From positions 1 to 32,640 of the IMG/VR virus record IMGVR_UViG_3300006802_000299: DNA of 32,640 nt; one strand, written 5' to 3'. Source of the DNA: a virus. The notes beneath the pieces were generated by a model. That model was given only the letters and a program-made list of their open reading frames with translations, searched no databases and was not told the DNA's origin. Shown in pieces: positions 15,326 to 26,248 of the stretch. The first letter of the stretch is position 1. The number at the start of each line of letters is the position of its first letter. The position numbers were made by a program, and so were the translations under genes.

Positions 15326-17325
15326 TATTTATCCTGCTTGATTTCAGCAGCAAGCAAAATACTAGCAAGGTAAAAGTCAAGATTATGTTGTGCGCCGATA
15401 GCGTAGATTCTTTCTAATCTGTCTTGATTCTTATCTTTAGGATCTTTGATGTAATCATCCACAACCTTGTCCCAGTTCTCCATGTCTTCATTTGCAATAA
15501 TTGTTTCTGCAATCTTGCCGATAAGGAGTTCGTCTGCTGCCTGTAATTTTCTAACCTTGTTTTGTTTTCTGTAAGATTTGGCGACAATCTTCTCCAATTC
15601 TGAAGCTTTAACAAACGCCTCCCTTACTCCGATAGCACTAAAGATAGTCTTATCTGCGGTAGCCTCTTGAATGCCAGTTCCAATAGGGCCAACATTATCA
15701 CCAGACTGAGGAATATTCTCTGTTCCATCAGGACGACCCGGCTCACCATCTGGACCACCTCCGCTGCCACCGTTAATAGGCTCATAAAGACCCATTCCTT
15801 TACGTTCTTTAAATTTTTTCTGAGATTCAAGCGAGGAATCATCATCTGGTAACTCGCCAGTTTCAATGGCCTTCAGAAGCTCTTCTTGAGTAAGCATTCC
15901 GATCTCGGCCATGCGAGTGTAAATCTTAGCTTTAACACCAGCGTCATCCATATCAATATCCTCAAAGCAAGGAGTAGGGTAACCCCTGAAACCAAGTTCT
16001 TTAGAAATCTTTTTGATTTCATTGAATAAAAAGTCATTAATAAATGATTCTCTTGCGTGTTGCAAACGAGCAACAAACACATCGATCTTTTGCTTCTGGT
16101 TAGCAAACTTCTCACCGCCAGCGAACACGTTGTTCAAGCCAGTATTGATGTCCCTGTCAAGAATCTCGTATTTCTTAGGATCAAGAAGGGTTGCAATTTC
16201 TGGGATAATGAATTTAGCTTCTGTGGTATAGTCAGCAACCAACACACGACCGACAGACTGATTCTCAAACAAAGTCTGAAGAGCTGCCAAGTTCTTCTGG
16301 GAGACGCCGCCTTTATCTGGCTCGGTACCAGTTGTAACAAGCAAAATAGCCTGCTGCATGGTTCTCGCGACTGCCATATCGATCTTTTTCATTTCGTCCT
16401 TTGCGTTGATGTCAGCAAGAACGGGGTAACCCATAGGAACAGCAAATGGCTCGTAGTCCTGCTTCTTGTAGAATACAGCCACAGAGTTCTCGGAATCCAA
16501 AGGAAACCGAATAGCCCCTTTGTTTTGTGGTTGTTTAATTGCTTCTCTAACCGAGGAAGGAAGAGACTTTAAAAGCTCCTTGTCTTCGTCAGTTTGAGGG
16601 TTCTTTAGTCTAGAAACTTCATAACCATTCAAAACCTTGTAATACGAACCGTCCAAAAAGTTCGCGTTACCTTCCATACGAACGTCCGCAGGGTTTAAGA
16701 TGATGAATTTGATGGGAATTTCAAAAGTTTCCGCTGCGATAGAAAGCTCGGTCTTTGTAGATCCAAAAACGGTTGTGATCTTTCTCACGTCGTCCTTCTG
16801 AAGGACAGTGTTAAAGCGATACATAAACACATTACCGCTCCTGAAATACTCGCGGAAGAACTGATCCTGCAAATTCCAAATATTAATCTTCTTGAAGTAA
16901 GACTTGAAGAAATCGCGTGATTTTTGTGTTCCGTCTTTGAAGTAAATTTTGCCAGTGGAGAACTCCGTCATCAAGTCAATAATGTTACGGAAGATGGCGA
17001 AGTTCCAATAGGTTTTCTGGCATAGTTCGACCGATTCTTTTACGGAGATAGCGTTTGTCCCAGATGCCAAGCCGTGACTGACATTGTTAAATGGAGTCAT
17101 TCCATCTTCAATGTTCTTGTACTTGTTGGTTCTGTCAATTACACCAGCGACATTGCTTCTTGTGGAAGTTTGTGCTGCTGTAGCCTCATAGGACATAAGA
17201 GGAGTCGTTGACGAAGCAGCGAGAGCCTCCTTATCTATTGCTGGTTTCTTAGCAGCCGCCTTGCTAGGAGCCTTTTTCTTCGCAGGAGCCTTCTTTTTAG
17301 GTGTGTATGATGTTTTAGTAGCCAT
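15325..17325 (-). CDS. Portal protein
   Basis: 666 residues, within the size range of portals. The first ~30 residues are Lys/Ala/Pro-rich (KKKAPAKKKAPSKAAAKK), like a histone H1 tail and probably a DNA- or scaffold-contact segment. The body has typical portal phrasing: NFAIFRNIIDLMTEFSTG, FFREYFRSGNVFMYRF, then NPADVRMEGN and the helical stem region RTMQQAILLVTTGTEPDKGG. The C-terminal half holds a Gly/Pro-rich loop (NGGSGGGPDGEPGRPDG). It lies between the fibre and the next structural gene, two bases after the fibre stop. The portal forms the dodecameric DNA gate at one capsid vertex and docks the terminase, whose gene lies upstream. Confidence 0.8.
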   Translation of the reverse strand: MATKTSYTPKKKAPAKKKAPSKAAAKKPAIDKEALAASSTTPLMSYEATAAQTSTRSNVAGVIDRTNKYKNIEDGMTPFNNVSHGLASGTNAISVKESVELCQKTYWNFAIFRNIIDLMTEFSTGKIYFKDGTQKSRDFFKSYFKKINIWNLQDQFFREYFRSGNVFMYRFNTVLQKDDVRKITTVFGSTKTELSIAAETFEIPIKFIILNPADVRMEGNANFLDGSYYKVLNGYEVSRLKNPQTDEDKELLKSLPSSVREAIKQPQNKGAIRFPLDSENSVAVFYKKQDYEPFAVPMGYPVLADINAKDEMKKIDMAVARTMQQAILLVTTGTEPDKGGVSQKNLAALQTLFENQSVGRVLVADYTTEAKFIIPEIATLLDPKKYEILDRDINTGLNNVFAGGEKFANQKQKIDVFVARLQHARESFINDFLFNEIKKISKELGFRGYPTPCFEDIDMDDAGVKAKIYTRMAEIGMLTQEELLKAIETGELPDDDSSLESQKKFKERKGMGLYEPINGGSGGGPDGEPGRPDGTENIPQSGDNVGPIGTGIQEATADKTIFSAIGVREAFVKASELEKIVAKSYRKQNKVRKLQAADELLIGKIAETIIANEDMENWDKVVDDYIKDPKDKNQDRLERIYAIGAQHNLDFYLASILLAAEIKQDK

Positions 17326-17327
17326 AG

Positions 17328-19616
<2,289 letters not shown>

Positions 19617-19628
19617 ACCTTTTCCTGC

Positions 19629-19676
19629 ATTATAGTATCAAATAAATGTAAGATACTAAAATTTATTACACGTAAA
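19629..19676 (-). promoter_or_regulatory. Late-promoter region before collagen-like fibre, with inverted repeat (site f)
   Basis: In the minus direction, TTTACGTGTAATAAA (19676-19662) is followed by a 7-bp inverted repeat, TAGTATC/GATACTA (19658-19652 and 19639-19633, 12-nt spacer), and a TATAAT box (19634-19629), then GCAGGAAAAGGT and ATG at 19616. Site, hairpin-capable dyad and -10-like box lie together, which suggests regulated initiation. Confidence 0.5.
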
Positions 19677-19712
19677 GGAAAAAATTTTGCGTTATAATTT
19701 AGAAAAAGTGCA

Positions 19713-21695
19713 TTATGATTTCGCAAAGAAAGGAACAAACGTCTCATGTTGCTCCTCTGCAATCTCATTAAACTCATAATAGGACTTTACAGCCCATGTT
19801 CCAATAAGAAGTGCCGTGTAATTGTCTCGACGGGCGCGTTCTGCACCTTGTTCACGGCTAATATGAATAGGAAAGTCGAATGTTTGGGTACCACGAGGAT
19901 TAGATCGGACCTCAATCATGGCGCATTCTTTTTTAGTTAGCTTGATTTTAAATCCAATTTCATCAATAAGTTGAGTCTTGGTAATTTTTTCAGCCTTGAC
20001 GGTATCTTCCTCCAATGCTTTGACAAGATCAAGATCAACATCCTGACGCATCATTGCTGAGTATATTGTCTCAGAACCGCCGGGGTGAGAAGCGAACCAT
20101 ATTTTCTTATAGTCGATCTGTTCCTGTAAATGTTCGTTAGCCTGCCTGATCCAGTTATTGTTAGAGAAAACGATCCTGTTGGCGATCCTATGAATTTTTC
20201 TGTTGTATTCTCGCTTTGCTTTCTTACGCTCTTCGTTGTCATCCTTGGAGGAATCGTAATCGATGAACTTGATGTTGATCTTTTTCTCCCTAGCATAGTG
20301 AGATTCGTTGTAGGAATCCAAGAATTGGTAGCCCGCGTTATCAATTGCGATATACACAATGTTGAAGTTGGTATAAAGATAATGAAAATATTTAATGTGT
20401 TCCTTTAAATCTTTACCATGCTGACCGTATGCATGAACCAAAGTACAAGCTTTCTTTTCAGGATGGATTTCTAGAACAGCCATACCAAAGTCGTCAGAGG
20501 TAGGAGAGTTAGAAAACGAAGGGTCAATTGCTAGAATATATTCAGCCTCGGGATCACCTTTAACCATAAGGGTCGGAGATTCTCCATCAGGGATAGTCTG
20601 AGCCTGCATTTTCTTAGCGGAGAAGAAACCCTCTGAACCATCAGAGAACTGCGCGCAATACTCACGTTGGAAGATGGCGTTATTTGTACCTCCAGATTCC
20701 GCCTCTTTAATGACGGATTTGTTGATCATGTGCTTAGGAATAGCATTCCACGCCAACTGCGAAATGAAATACTTTGGAGGCGTTTCATCTTCATCATATT
20801 CAGCACCAGACTCCTCCTTCATGCTCTCATAGTGACGAGGATTATAAATCTTCTTTACGTAGTCGCAATAAGTAGTATAAAGGTTCTCAAAAGTATAACT
20901 TGCTGATGATAGACCTATTAATTTAGTCTTATCTTCAAAAATGGTTCTTTCCGCCTCGGTCATCGCGCCGTCTTTAATGAGTTCGTCCTCAATTTCGATG
21001 ATTTCCTGACGTTCCGAAATGTCTTGAGGAGCAGTCAAGAACGGACGCAAAACAGTATCAATGATTTCGCGAGACATAAGAAGGTACTCATCAATAACCA
21101 GAATGTTTGCACGGAAACCACGAATCTTTTCACCAGACAAAGGGATAGCCGCGATACCAGAACCATTTGGCAATTCAAACTGGTGAATATCATTACGCTT
21201 GGTAGGCTTGTCAACAAATGCCTGTCTTGCAAGAACGGCCTTCTTGCTTTTTAGAATCTCCTCAACTTTGTTGAAGATAAAACGAGAGGTTCTGAATGTA
21301 GGACCAGCAATAATAATACGAGAATTAGGTTCAAGCATAGCTTGAAGCATACAATATACAGAAGCAATAAAGGTTTTACCACAACCACGACCCCACACAC
21401 AAAGAGAATAGTTTCTATTCATTAACCCTCTTAATGTGATTTCTTGAAATGGAGCAAGCTTCAGGCCAGTCAGCATTTCAGCAGTAAAGCCCAAATTATT
21501 CTTCATGAAATCAACCATCGTAATGACAGCATCATCTTCATCAAGCTCTCCTTTAAGCTCTTCCAAGAACTTTTGATTAACGTTCTCGGTTTCTTTTTCG
21601 TAATCTTCGTGGCAATACCACATGTTAAAAATATCGTTTAATTCTGCGCTCTGGCATAGCGGGTCTTCTCCAAGCTTGGTAGACGACGTTTGCAA
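19713..21695 (-). CDS. Terminase large subunit
   Basis: The DNA-packaging motor and headful nuclease, 660 residues from a TTG start; an ATG at residue 25 is the alternative, and neither has a good ribosome site. The ATPase domain has Walker A WGRGCGKT (about 101-108), Walker B ILVIDE (198-203) and the coupling motif GLSSAS (261-266). The RNase-H-like nuclease half has AIDPSFS (Asp about 391), a second acidic strand YIAIDNAGY (about 448-456) and a later conserved DxxRR-type region before the C-terminus. It lies after the zinc-finger nuclease gene and before the fibre/portal block. The layout suits a T4-like motor of the size seen in myovirus-like phages. Confidence 0.93.
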   Translation of the reverse strand: MQTSSTKLGEDPLCQSAELNDIFNMWYCHEDYEKETENVNQKFLEELKGELDEDDAVITMVDFMKNNLGFTAEMLTGLKLAPFQEITLRGLMNRNYSLCVWGRGCGKTFIASVYCMLQAMLEPNSRIIIAGPTFRTSRFIFNKVEEILKSKKAVLARQAFVDKPTKRNDIHQFELPNGSGIAAIPLSGEKIRGFRANILVIDEYLLMSREIIDTVLRPFLTAPQDISERQEIIEIEDELIKDGAMTEAERTIFEDKTKLIGLSSASYTFENLYTTYCDYVKKIYNPRHYESMKEESGAEYDEDETPPKYFISQLAWNAIPKHMINKSVIKEAESGGTNNAIFQREYCAQFSDGSEGFFSAKKMQAQTIPDGESPTLMVKGDPEAEYILAIDPSFSNSPTSDDFGMAVLEIHPEKKACTLVHAYGQHGKDLKEHIKYFHYLYTNFNIVYIAIDNAGYQFLDSYNESHYAREKKINIKFIDYDSSKDDNEERKKAKREYNRKIHRIANRIVFSNNNWIRQANEHLQEQIDYKKIWFASHPGGSETIYSAMMRQDVDLDLVKALEEDTVKAEKITKTQLIDEIGFKIKLTKKECAMIEVRSNPRGTQTFDFPIHISREQGAERARRDNYTALLIGTWAVKSYYEFNEIAEEQHETFVPFFAKS

Positions 21696-21728
21696 ATGCT
21701 AACAAGATTAGAGAGAAAACCCAAATCA

Positions 21729-22667
21729 TTATAGTTTCCCCAGATCATACTGTAGCTGGAGATCAATATCTTTAAATTGACCCCTACTAGCGAGTATCTT
21801 TTTCATAACCCTTTTAGCTTCATCTCGACCGTCCACAAATAAGAACTGAACACTAGGATAATCCCTAATGATGTCCCTCATTCTGTGAAAAATGAAATCG
21901 GGTTCGGCTTTTATTTTCCTGTATGCTGGTCTTGAGTATTTGTATCCTGACACTTTATCAATCAGATCCTCAGTCAACACAACAACACTTTTATTCTTCT
22001 CGACAGCACGATCTAATTCGCTTCGGAATCTCTCGTTTCCTTTGCTCATCGTACCATAGAAATCGCCCAATGATTTACGTTCAATTACACAACCATGTTC
22101 ATCATCCTCTAAAGCATAGTCTCCCACATCTAATTTCTTTGAAACAACCTTCTGATTTTTGAATTGATATGGTTTTTGTTCGCGGGTATCGATGATAATC
22201 GTCTTATCCTCGGGAAGCTCGAAATCCATGACATTCCCTTCGGGCAGGTAATATTTATTCTCATACCCCAACGTCTCGCACAGCTTGTAATAGTCGCCAA
22301 ATAGCTCGTTCAGGTAATTGGCCGCTGGAATCATAATACTTCTTAGTTCAACCTGACAGGGCGTATATTTTTGCTTCTTTAGAAGTCTTCTTAAAGAAAG
22401 AGCTTCTTTGCACCAAGCCTGAGCGTCTTCTTTTGTTTGTTTAGTAATCCACCAGCGCAAATGATTCTTGTTGTTGAAGTCATTGTTGAAATAGAATTCT
22501 TTGCTTTTGAATTTGATGATTTCGCCATTGTATTTGTCGTAACGAGGGTATTCGGACTGGTAGTATTCGGCAATCCGCATACCATGATCCCTAAAATGGT
22601 AATGAAACTCCTTCTCGGTTTTGAAGGTTTTATCACATCTGTTACATTTGTAATCTATGTTAACCAT
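21729..22667 (-). CDS. C2H2 zinc-finger plus ERCC4/XPF-type nuclease
   Basis: 312 residues from ATG 22667, which overlaps the upstream stop (ATGGTTAA); the longer frame to 22772 lies within that gene and is a shadow. Residues 8-28 form a CX2C-X12-HX3H zinc finger (C8, C11, H24, H28). The C-terminal half has the XPF/ERCC4 nuclease signature: DTREQ (160-164), DVGDY (180-184), ERKS (196-199) and Asp 202. Such enzymes cut branched or flapped DNA. Between the small- and large-terminase genes it may trim DNA for packaging, replication or recombination. Fusion of a eukaryote-looking C2H2 finger to an ERCC4 domain is notable. Confidence 0.85.
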   Translation of the reverse strand: MVNIDYKCNRCDKTFKTEKEFHYHFRDHGMRIAEYYQSEYPRYDKYNGEIIKFKSKEFYFNNDFNNKNHLRWWITKQTKEDAQAWCKEALSLRRLLKKQKYTPCQVELRSIMIPAANYLNELFGDYYKLCETLGYENKYYLPEGNVMDFELPEDKTIIIDTREQKPYQFKNQKVVSKKLDVGDYALEDDEHGCVIERKSLGDFYGTMSKGNERFRSELDRAVEKNKSVVVLTEDLIDKVSGYKYSRPAYRKIKAEPDFIFHRMRDIIRDYPSVQFLFVDGRDEAKRVMKKILASRGQFKDIDLQLQYDLGKL

Positions 22668-23775
22668 TAAGTGCCTCATCCATTGAAATACCAAGAATCT
22701 TAGCCTGAACGTCTTCCATGTTAGCCAATTCTTCAATAGCCTCTTTGACCTTTGCCTTCCTCTTTTCGGCAATGTTGATAAGTTCTTTTCTAGTCTTAGC
22801 GTGTTTCCATTTGTCGATCAGGTTAATGATACTTGCATTCTCTTTAATTCTCTTACTTAAACGATCAGAACGTTTCTGTTTTAGAGAGTTAACTAGATCC
22901 TGCTGCCTTTTGTTGCAGGCGTTAAGCTCAGCGGTAGCTTTACCAATAGCCTCAACCAGAGCCATAGCGACTTTAGCGTTCTCCTGAGAGTCGTCCCCTA
23001 GTCCAGTCTGCTTGTCTAGTAGGTTCTGAAGATGTTCTGCACGACGCTTGATCTTGCGTTCCATGACAGATTCGCCAGCCAGAATAGTATATTGGTCAAC
23101 CTCTTCTTCAGTTAGGTCCGCTTTATCATAGCAGTATCTAACAAAAACAGATTCAAACAATTCCCTATCTTTAGGTTCATCGTACGCATTGATTTGCATG
23201 TCAAACCTGTAAGTATTTAAATACCTCATCAGGGCGCGGATTTCCTTTTCCTGCATAGCCGTCATGTTTTCTTTATCAATAGCGGCGTCAAATTTGATGT
23301 GTTTGTTGGTTCTGGAAACGGTCTGAAGGTATGTATTAGGAGCTTTCCACTCACCCTCTGGAATCTCGCCGGGATCTGAATAAAGATGGATAGGACTAAG
23401 TTCTTTTAAATAGTCATTTACTGTCCTAGACTCGATTGCGGTATTATTTAGTTTTGGATTCTTGAATATAATACGAGCAATCTCAACTGCTGTCATTTTG
23501 TCGCAGTTGTTTTCAATGAACGCTTTATCTTCCTCTGAAAGCTGTTTCCTCTCTTTCGGGACATAGACGTGTGACCCCTTTGGCTTGATCTGAAATTCAG
23601 CTAGGAAGTCCTTCATGGCCCTAGCCTGCTTGCTCCTACCGTCTATTCCCTCACCAAACAGATAAAACGTAAGTTCCGGTAAAGAAGGAGTCTCCCCTTT
23701 CTCAGTTTTGAGTTCCCAATACTCCAGAGCTTTCTTCTTTTGTTCATCTGTAAGTTGATAATCATTCTTAGCCAT
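22660..23775 (-). CDS. Possible terminase small subunit (371 aa, helical)
   Basis: A helix-rich, charged protein. The N-terminal half has an HTH-like stretch around KMTAVEIARIIFKN and TVNDYLKELSP. The C-terminal third is a long coiled coil (ELNACNKRQQDLVNSLKQKR, then IKENASIINLIDKWKHAK). Position two genes before the large terminase and this build (DNA-reading N-terminus, oligomerising helices) suit a small terminase, but no family was recognised. A TTTTACACCC variant of the recurring site lies at 23795-23804, before the ATG. It could equally be a different DNA-binding regulator. Confidence 0.5.
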   Translation of the reverse strand: MAKNDYQLTDEQKKKALEYWELKTEKGETPSLPELTFYLFGEGIDGRSKQARAMKDFLAEFQIKPKGSHVYVPKERKQLSEEDKAFIENNCDKMTAVEIARIIFKNPKLNNTAIESRTVNDYLKELSPIHLYSDPGEIPEGEWKAPNTYLQTVSRTNKHIKFDAAIDKENMTAMQEKEIRALMRYLNTYRFDMQINAYDEPKDRELFESVFVRYCYDKADLTEEEVDQYTILAGESVMERKIKRRAEHLQNLLDKQTGLGDDSQENAKVAMALVEAIGKATAELNACNKRQQDLVNSLKQKRSDRLSKRIKENASIINLIDKWKHAKTRKELINIAEKRKAKVKEAIEELANMEDVQAKILGISMDEALNG

Positions 23776-23828
23776 ACTGTCCTTTCTTAAAAACTTTTAC
23801 ACCCTAAAATACTAAAAGAGAATAAAAA

Positions 23829-24515
23829 TTAATAAATATCCACTTCCCCGTCCTTAATCAGCTTCTTGGCTTTGGCGACTATTGACTTCGTAATGTTCTT
23901 TATTTGCTTATAACCGGGGCTACGATTTTTTTCGTTTGTTTTGTACCCTAATTGATGAGCGACCTCTATCTCAGACATACCCTTAATAAAAAGACCCTCA
24001 TAAACAGTCCATTCAACAGGTTTGAGGGTTTCTTTTAATTTTTTATTCAATTCTAAAACTGAATCAATAGTCTCCATTGATTCTGAAAATTGATTACCTA
24101 CCTCATATGAGTGATGCTCCATAGAGACTGGCAATTTTACGTCATAAGCAGGCTTCTTGCGCTGCTGCCAAATTTTAAATAAGGGGCAGGAGTCACATTG
24201 CTTTTCATACAGTTCGCACCCATTGTCGGGTAAGGAGGCTGAACATTTAAGACAAGGACGGGCGTAATTAGAGAAGTTGTTTCTGACGATGTTGGAAATC
24301 TGACGAGTAATGATTTTATTAATCCAAGGTTCAATAGGTTTGGCGGGATCATACTGCTCCCATTTCCTATGAATGTGGATTCTAATCATCTGAGAGACAT
24401 CATCGAAATCCATCCAAGTTATGGACGTAAGAGTCCACTTCGGTCGCCTTTTAGCGATCTCATTGTCAATGATGTCTATGTATTCTTCGAATTTTGGCTT
24501 ATCAGGCTGACTCAT
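23829..24515 (-). CDS. Phage RNA polymerase sigma factor with Cys-rich insert
   Basis: 228 residues. Residues 34-80 (WMDFDDVSQMIRIHIHRKW, then PWINKIITRQISNIVRNNF) match sigma region 2, which binds the -10 element and core polymerase. Residues about 163-220 (EWTVYEGLFIKGMSEIEVAH, then KQIKNITKSIVAKAKKLIK) match a region-4-like helix-turn-helix. Between them lie five cysteines (88, 91, 100, 107, 110; CLKC...CDSC) that look like a zinc-binding insert. It probably directs host RNA polymerase to late phage promoters in the manner of T4 gp55. The TTACACGTAA sites ahead of late genes are natural candidate targets. It overlaps its neighbour's stop by 4 nt (ATGA). Confidence 0.75.
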   Translation of the reverse strand: MSQPDKPKFEEYIDIIDNEIAKRRPKWTLTSITWMDFDDVSQMIRIHIHRKWEQYDPAKPIEPWINKIITRQISNIVRNNFSNYARPCLKCSASLPDNGCELYEKQCDSCPLFKIWQQRKKPAYDVKLPVSMEHHSYEVGNQFSESMETIDSVLELNKKLKETLKPVEWTVYEGLFIKGMSEIEVAHQLGYKTNEKNRSPGYKQIKNITKSIVAKAKKLIKDGEVDIY

Positions 24516-24886
24516 TTATTATTCTTTTGGAATGCTTGAGCGGCCTGACGATATTCGTTGCATGCTTGTGGGTTCATGCTGTCAAGACTGCCCAAAGTCT
24601 CTCCTCCGTCCCTCGTCCCTTCGGATTCGAACTCCAAACCGTCAATAGAGTCAGAGTCAAAGTAATCAACACTTCTACCTTCAACCCTCTCATCCTCCTC
24701 ATTGACGTAGCCGCCACCCCTTCTCTGCCTCATAGAAAATGGGGTGAATGTTTCTTTTGTTGGTTGTGGCTGTTGCGTAGAGGTAGCCTGACTGAAGCTA
24801 GCTGCTGTATTATGACCACAGTAACTACAAATCTTACCTCCAGCGGCAATACCCTGTTTTCCACATTCTGGACAATATTTACTCAT
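24512..24886 (-). CDS. Zinc-ribbon protein (124 aa)
   Basis: Residues 5-8 (CPEC) and 20-23 (CSYC) give a CXXC-X11-CXXC zinc ribbon. The rest is low-complexity: a Gln/Thr/Ser linker, then an acidic stretch (NEEDERVEGRSVDYFDSD) and a short helical end. It is the first gene of the leftward transcription unit and its stop overlaps the sigma-factor start (ATGA), so it may work with the sigma factor on polymerase. That is only inference from the operon; zinc ribbons of this type are common and nonspecific. A possible sigma-70-like promoter (TTAATA, 16 bases, TATAAT) lies before it. Confidence 0.68.
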   Translation of the reverse strand: MSKYCPECGKQGIAAGGKICSYCGHNTAASFSQATSTQQPQPTKETFTPFSMRQRRGGGYVNEEDERVEGRSVDYFDSDSIDGLEFESEGTRDGGETLGSLDSMNPQACNEYRQAAQAFQKNNK

Positions 24887-24929
24887 TACGATTTATTATA
24901 GTAAAAACGTCGAATTTATTAACATAGAT
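24887..24929. promoter_or_regulatory. Divergent promoter gap between the two gene blocks
   Basis: A 43-base gap separates the leftward zinc-ribbon/sigma operon from the rightward gene block. Leftward it offers TATAAT (24900-24895) with a 4/6 TTGACA-like hexamer 16 bases earlier. No good rightward promoter was made out; AT-rich sequence TTTATTAACATAGAT is present. Confidence 0.4.
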
Positions 24930-25103
24930 ATGGCACAAGATGATAATATCGAGGCATTTTTAAAAGAAGTAATGGATAAGACTTATGCTCTGTGCAAACA
25001 CGATGACAGCGCGGTCGCCTTCATTTCTCAACAATTAAATGGACGAGCTTATCGTCTATTAAAGAAAATTGAACGATCCGAAGAACAACATAGCGATAAT
25101 TAG
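24930..25103 (+). CDS. Small helical protein of unknown function (57 aa)
   Basis: Begins MAQDDNIEAFLKEVMDKTYA and ends RLLKKIERSEEQHSDN. It looks wholly helical and acidic-basic mixed, with one Cys-His pair (LCKHDD) and no known motif. It is the first rightward gene, and its 3' end overlaps the predicted start of the GT9 gene by about 35 bases in another frame. No function can be assigned. Confidence 0.55.
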   Translation: MAQDDNIEAFLKEVMDKTYALCKHDDSAVAFISQQLNGRAYRLLKKIERSEEQHSDN

Positions 25104-25967
25104 ACCCGGTGCCTTGGGTGATGTCTTCTGCCTTCTGACCTTACAGCAAGCCATACGTAAAAAATACGGGGCTTTGATCTGTACACCGCTTCCTCCACCC
25201 TACGTGTCCTAGAAGGCTTTATCAAGGACCACAACCTCGTGGATAACCTGTTTGATTCTGACGTTCTCTCTCCAAACTACGAACTGCGCCCCTCTGAGCA
25301 ATGGTATAAAAATAAACCAATTAAATTAATAGCATATCCATTTAATGAAGGTTATCCATTTAATAGTGGGATGAAAAAGCATCTTAGACAATACATGGAA
25401 AAAGAGATAAATATTAACAGTGAATATGACTTATTACTACAGAGTAAACCGATATGCTTGGAGACATCAGAAGATTACATCACAATCCAAACAAAAGCTG
25501 GATGGAGTAGATACAAAGAATGGTCGTCAGATCAATGGGAAGAATTAATAAAAATAATTAAACAAGAGACGACTCTAAAAGTGCATCAAATCGGAGCGGC
25601 CGCTGAGCCAGTATTGGAAGGTGTGGATTTTAAAGTAATGAGTGGATTTGATGATTGTATTCATCATCAGTGTTATGCTAAGGCTCATGTTGGTATTGAT
25701 TCTATATTTAACCATACGACCGATGTGATCTGGAGTCACAAGGCATGTAAGACGCCCGCAGTCATCATGTTTGGGTCAACTTGTCCCACCGGATTCGGCT
25801 ATGAAGGAAATGAGAATATTTTTCTTGACATTTCGTGCCAACCATGCTATAAAGAGAATGTCGAGATTGTAAATGCAGTAAATCGTACGCCATGCTGGAA
25901 AGATCATGAGTGTATGAAACAGATCGCGCCCGAAATGGTGTGGGAGAGATTAAAAAAGATATTATAA
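25069..25967 (+). CDS. GT9 (ADP-heptose:LPS heptosyltransferase-family) glycosyltransferase, frameshifted
   Basis: The gene reads in two frames. A TTG at 25069 opens LNDPKNNIAIIRPGALGDV, the classic N-terminal nucleotide-fold motif of GT9. The frame then ends at 25212. The continuation GFDLYTASSTLRVLEG, and the rest to 25967, lies in the -1 frame, open from 25161. The C-terminal half fits the family: TIQTKAGWSRYKEW, KTPAVIMFGSTCPTG and the closing Cys-rich segment with CWKDHECM. A missing base in the A6 (25159-25164) or G4 (25168-25171) run would explain the break; programmed -1 slippage, mutation or assembly error all fit. It would transfer a heptose-like sugar. A GTG at 25239 could start a shortened product. 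Confidence 0.72.
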
Positions 25968-26192
25968 ATGAGTGATCTTTGGAAGACAGGTTTTGACAGT
26001 AAGGTATTTCGCGATTTGCATAAATACCTGCAAGCACAGCAACAGACCGACGCTAAAGAACCAAACGAGTACACTGACCCGTTTAATCTTTTTCAGAGAG
26101 AATACGACGCACAGTTCGGTATCTCGACTTCCAAACCAGAGCCTACCCCAATGGAACTTACACGGTCATACAAAGAAGCCGTAAAAGATTAA
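25968..26192 (+). CDS. Small protein with C-terminal tag (74 aa)
   Basis: The start codon follows the GT9 stop directly (TAAATG). The body is polar, with a helix (FDSKVFRDLHKYLQAQQQ) and a Pro-rich linker. The C-terminus ends MELTRSYKEAVKD. This L-T-R-x-Y-K-E pattern recurs at the end of many small proteins nearby and may be a shared sorting or docking tag. No domain was recognised. Confidence 0.6.
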   Translation: MSDLWKTGFDSKVFRDLHKYLQAQQQTDAKEPNEYTDPFNLFQREYDAQFGISTSKPEPTPMELTRSYKEAVKD

Positions 26193-26248
26193 TTTAATTT
26201 TATAATATTTTATATTAAAAAAAAGAAGGGGAAGGAAAGAAAGAGAAT

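Noticed and set aside
22660-22772. N-terminal extension of the zinc-finger nuclease
   Set aside because: The added 35 residues overlap the upstream gene and look unlike a domain. ATG 22667 with a short stop overlap is more natural.
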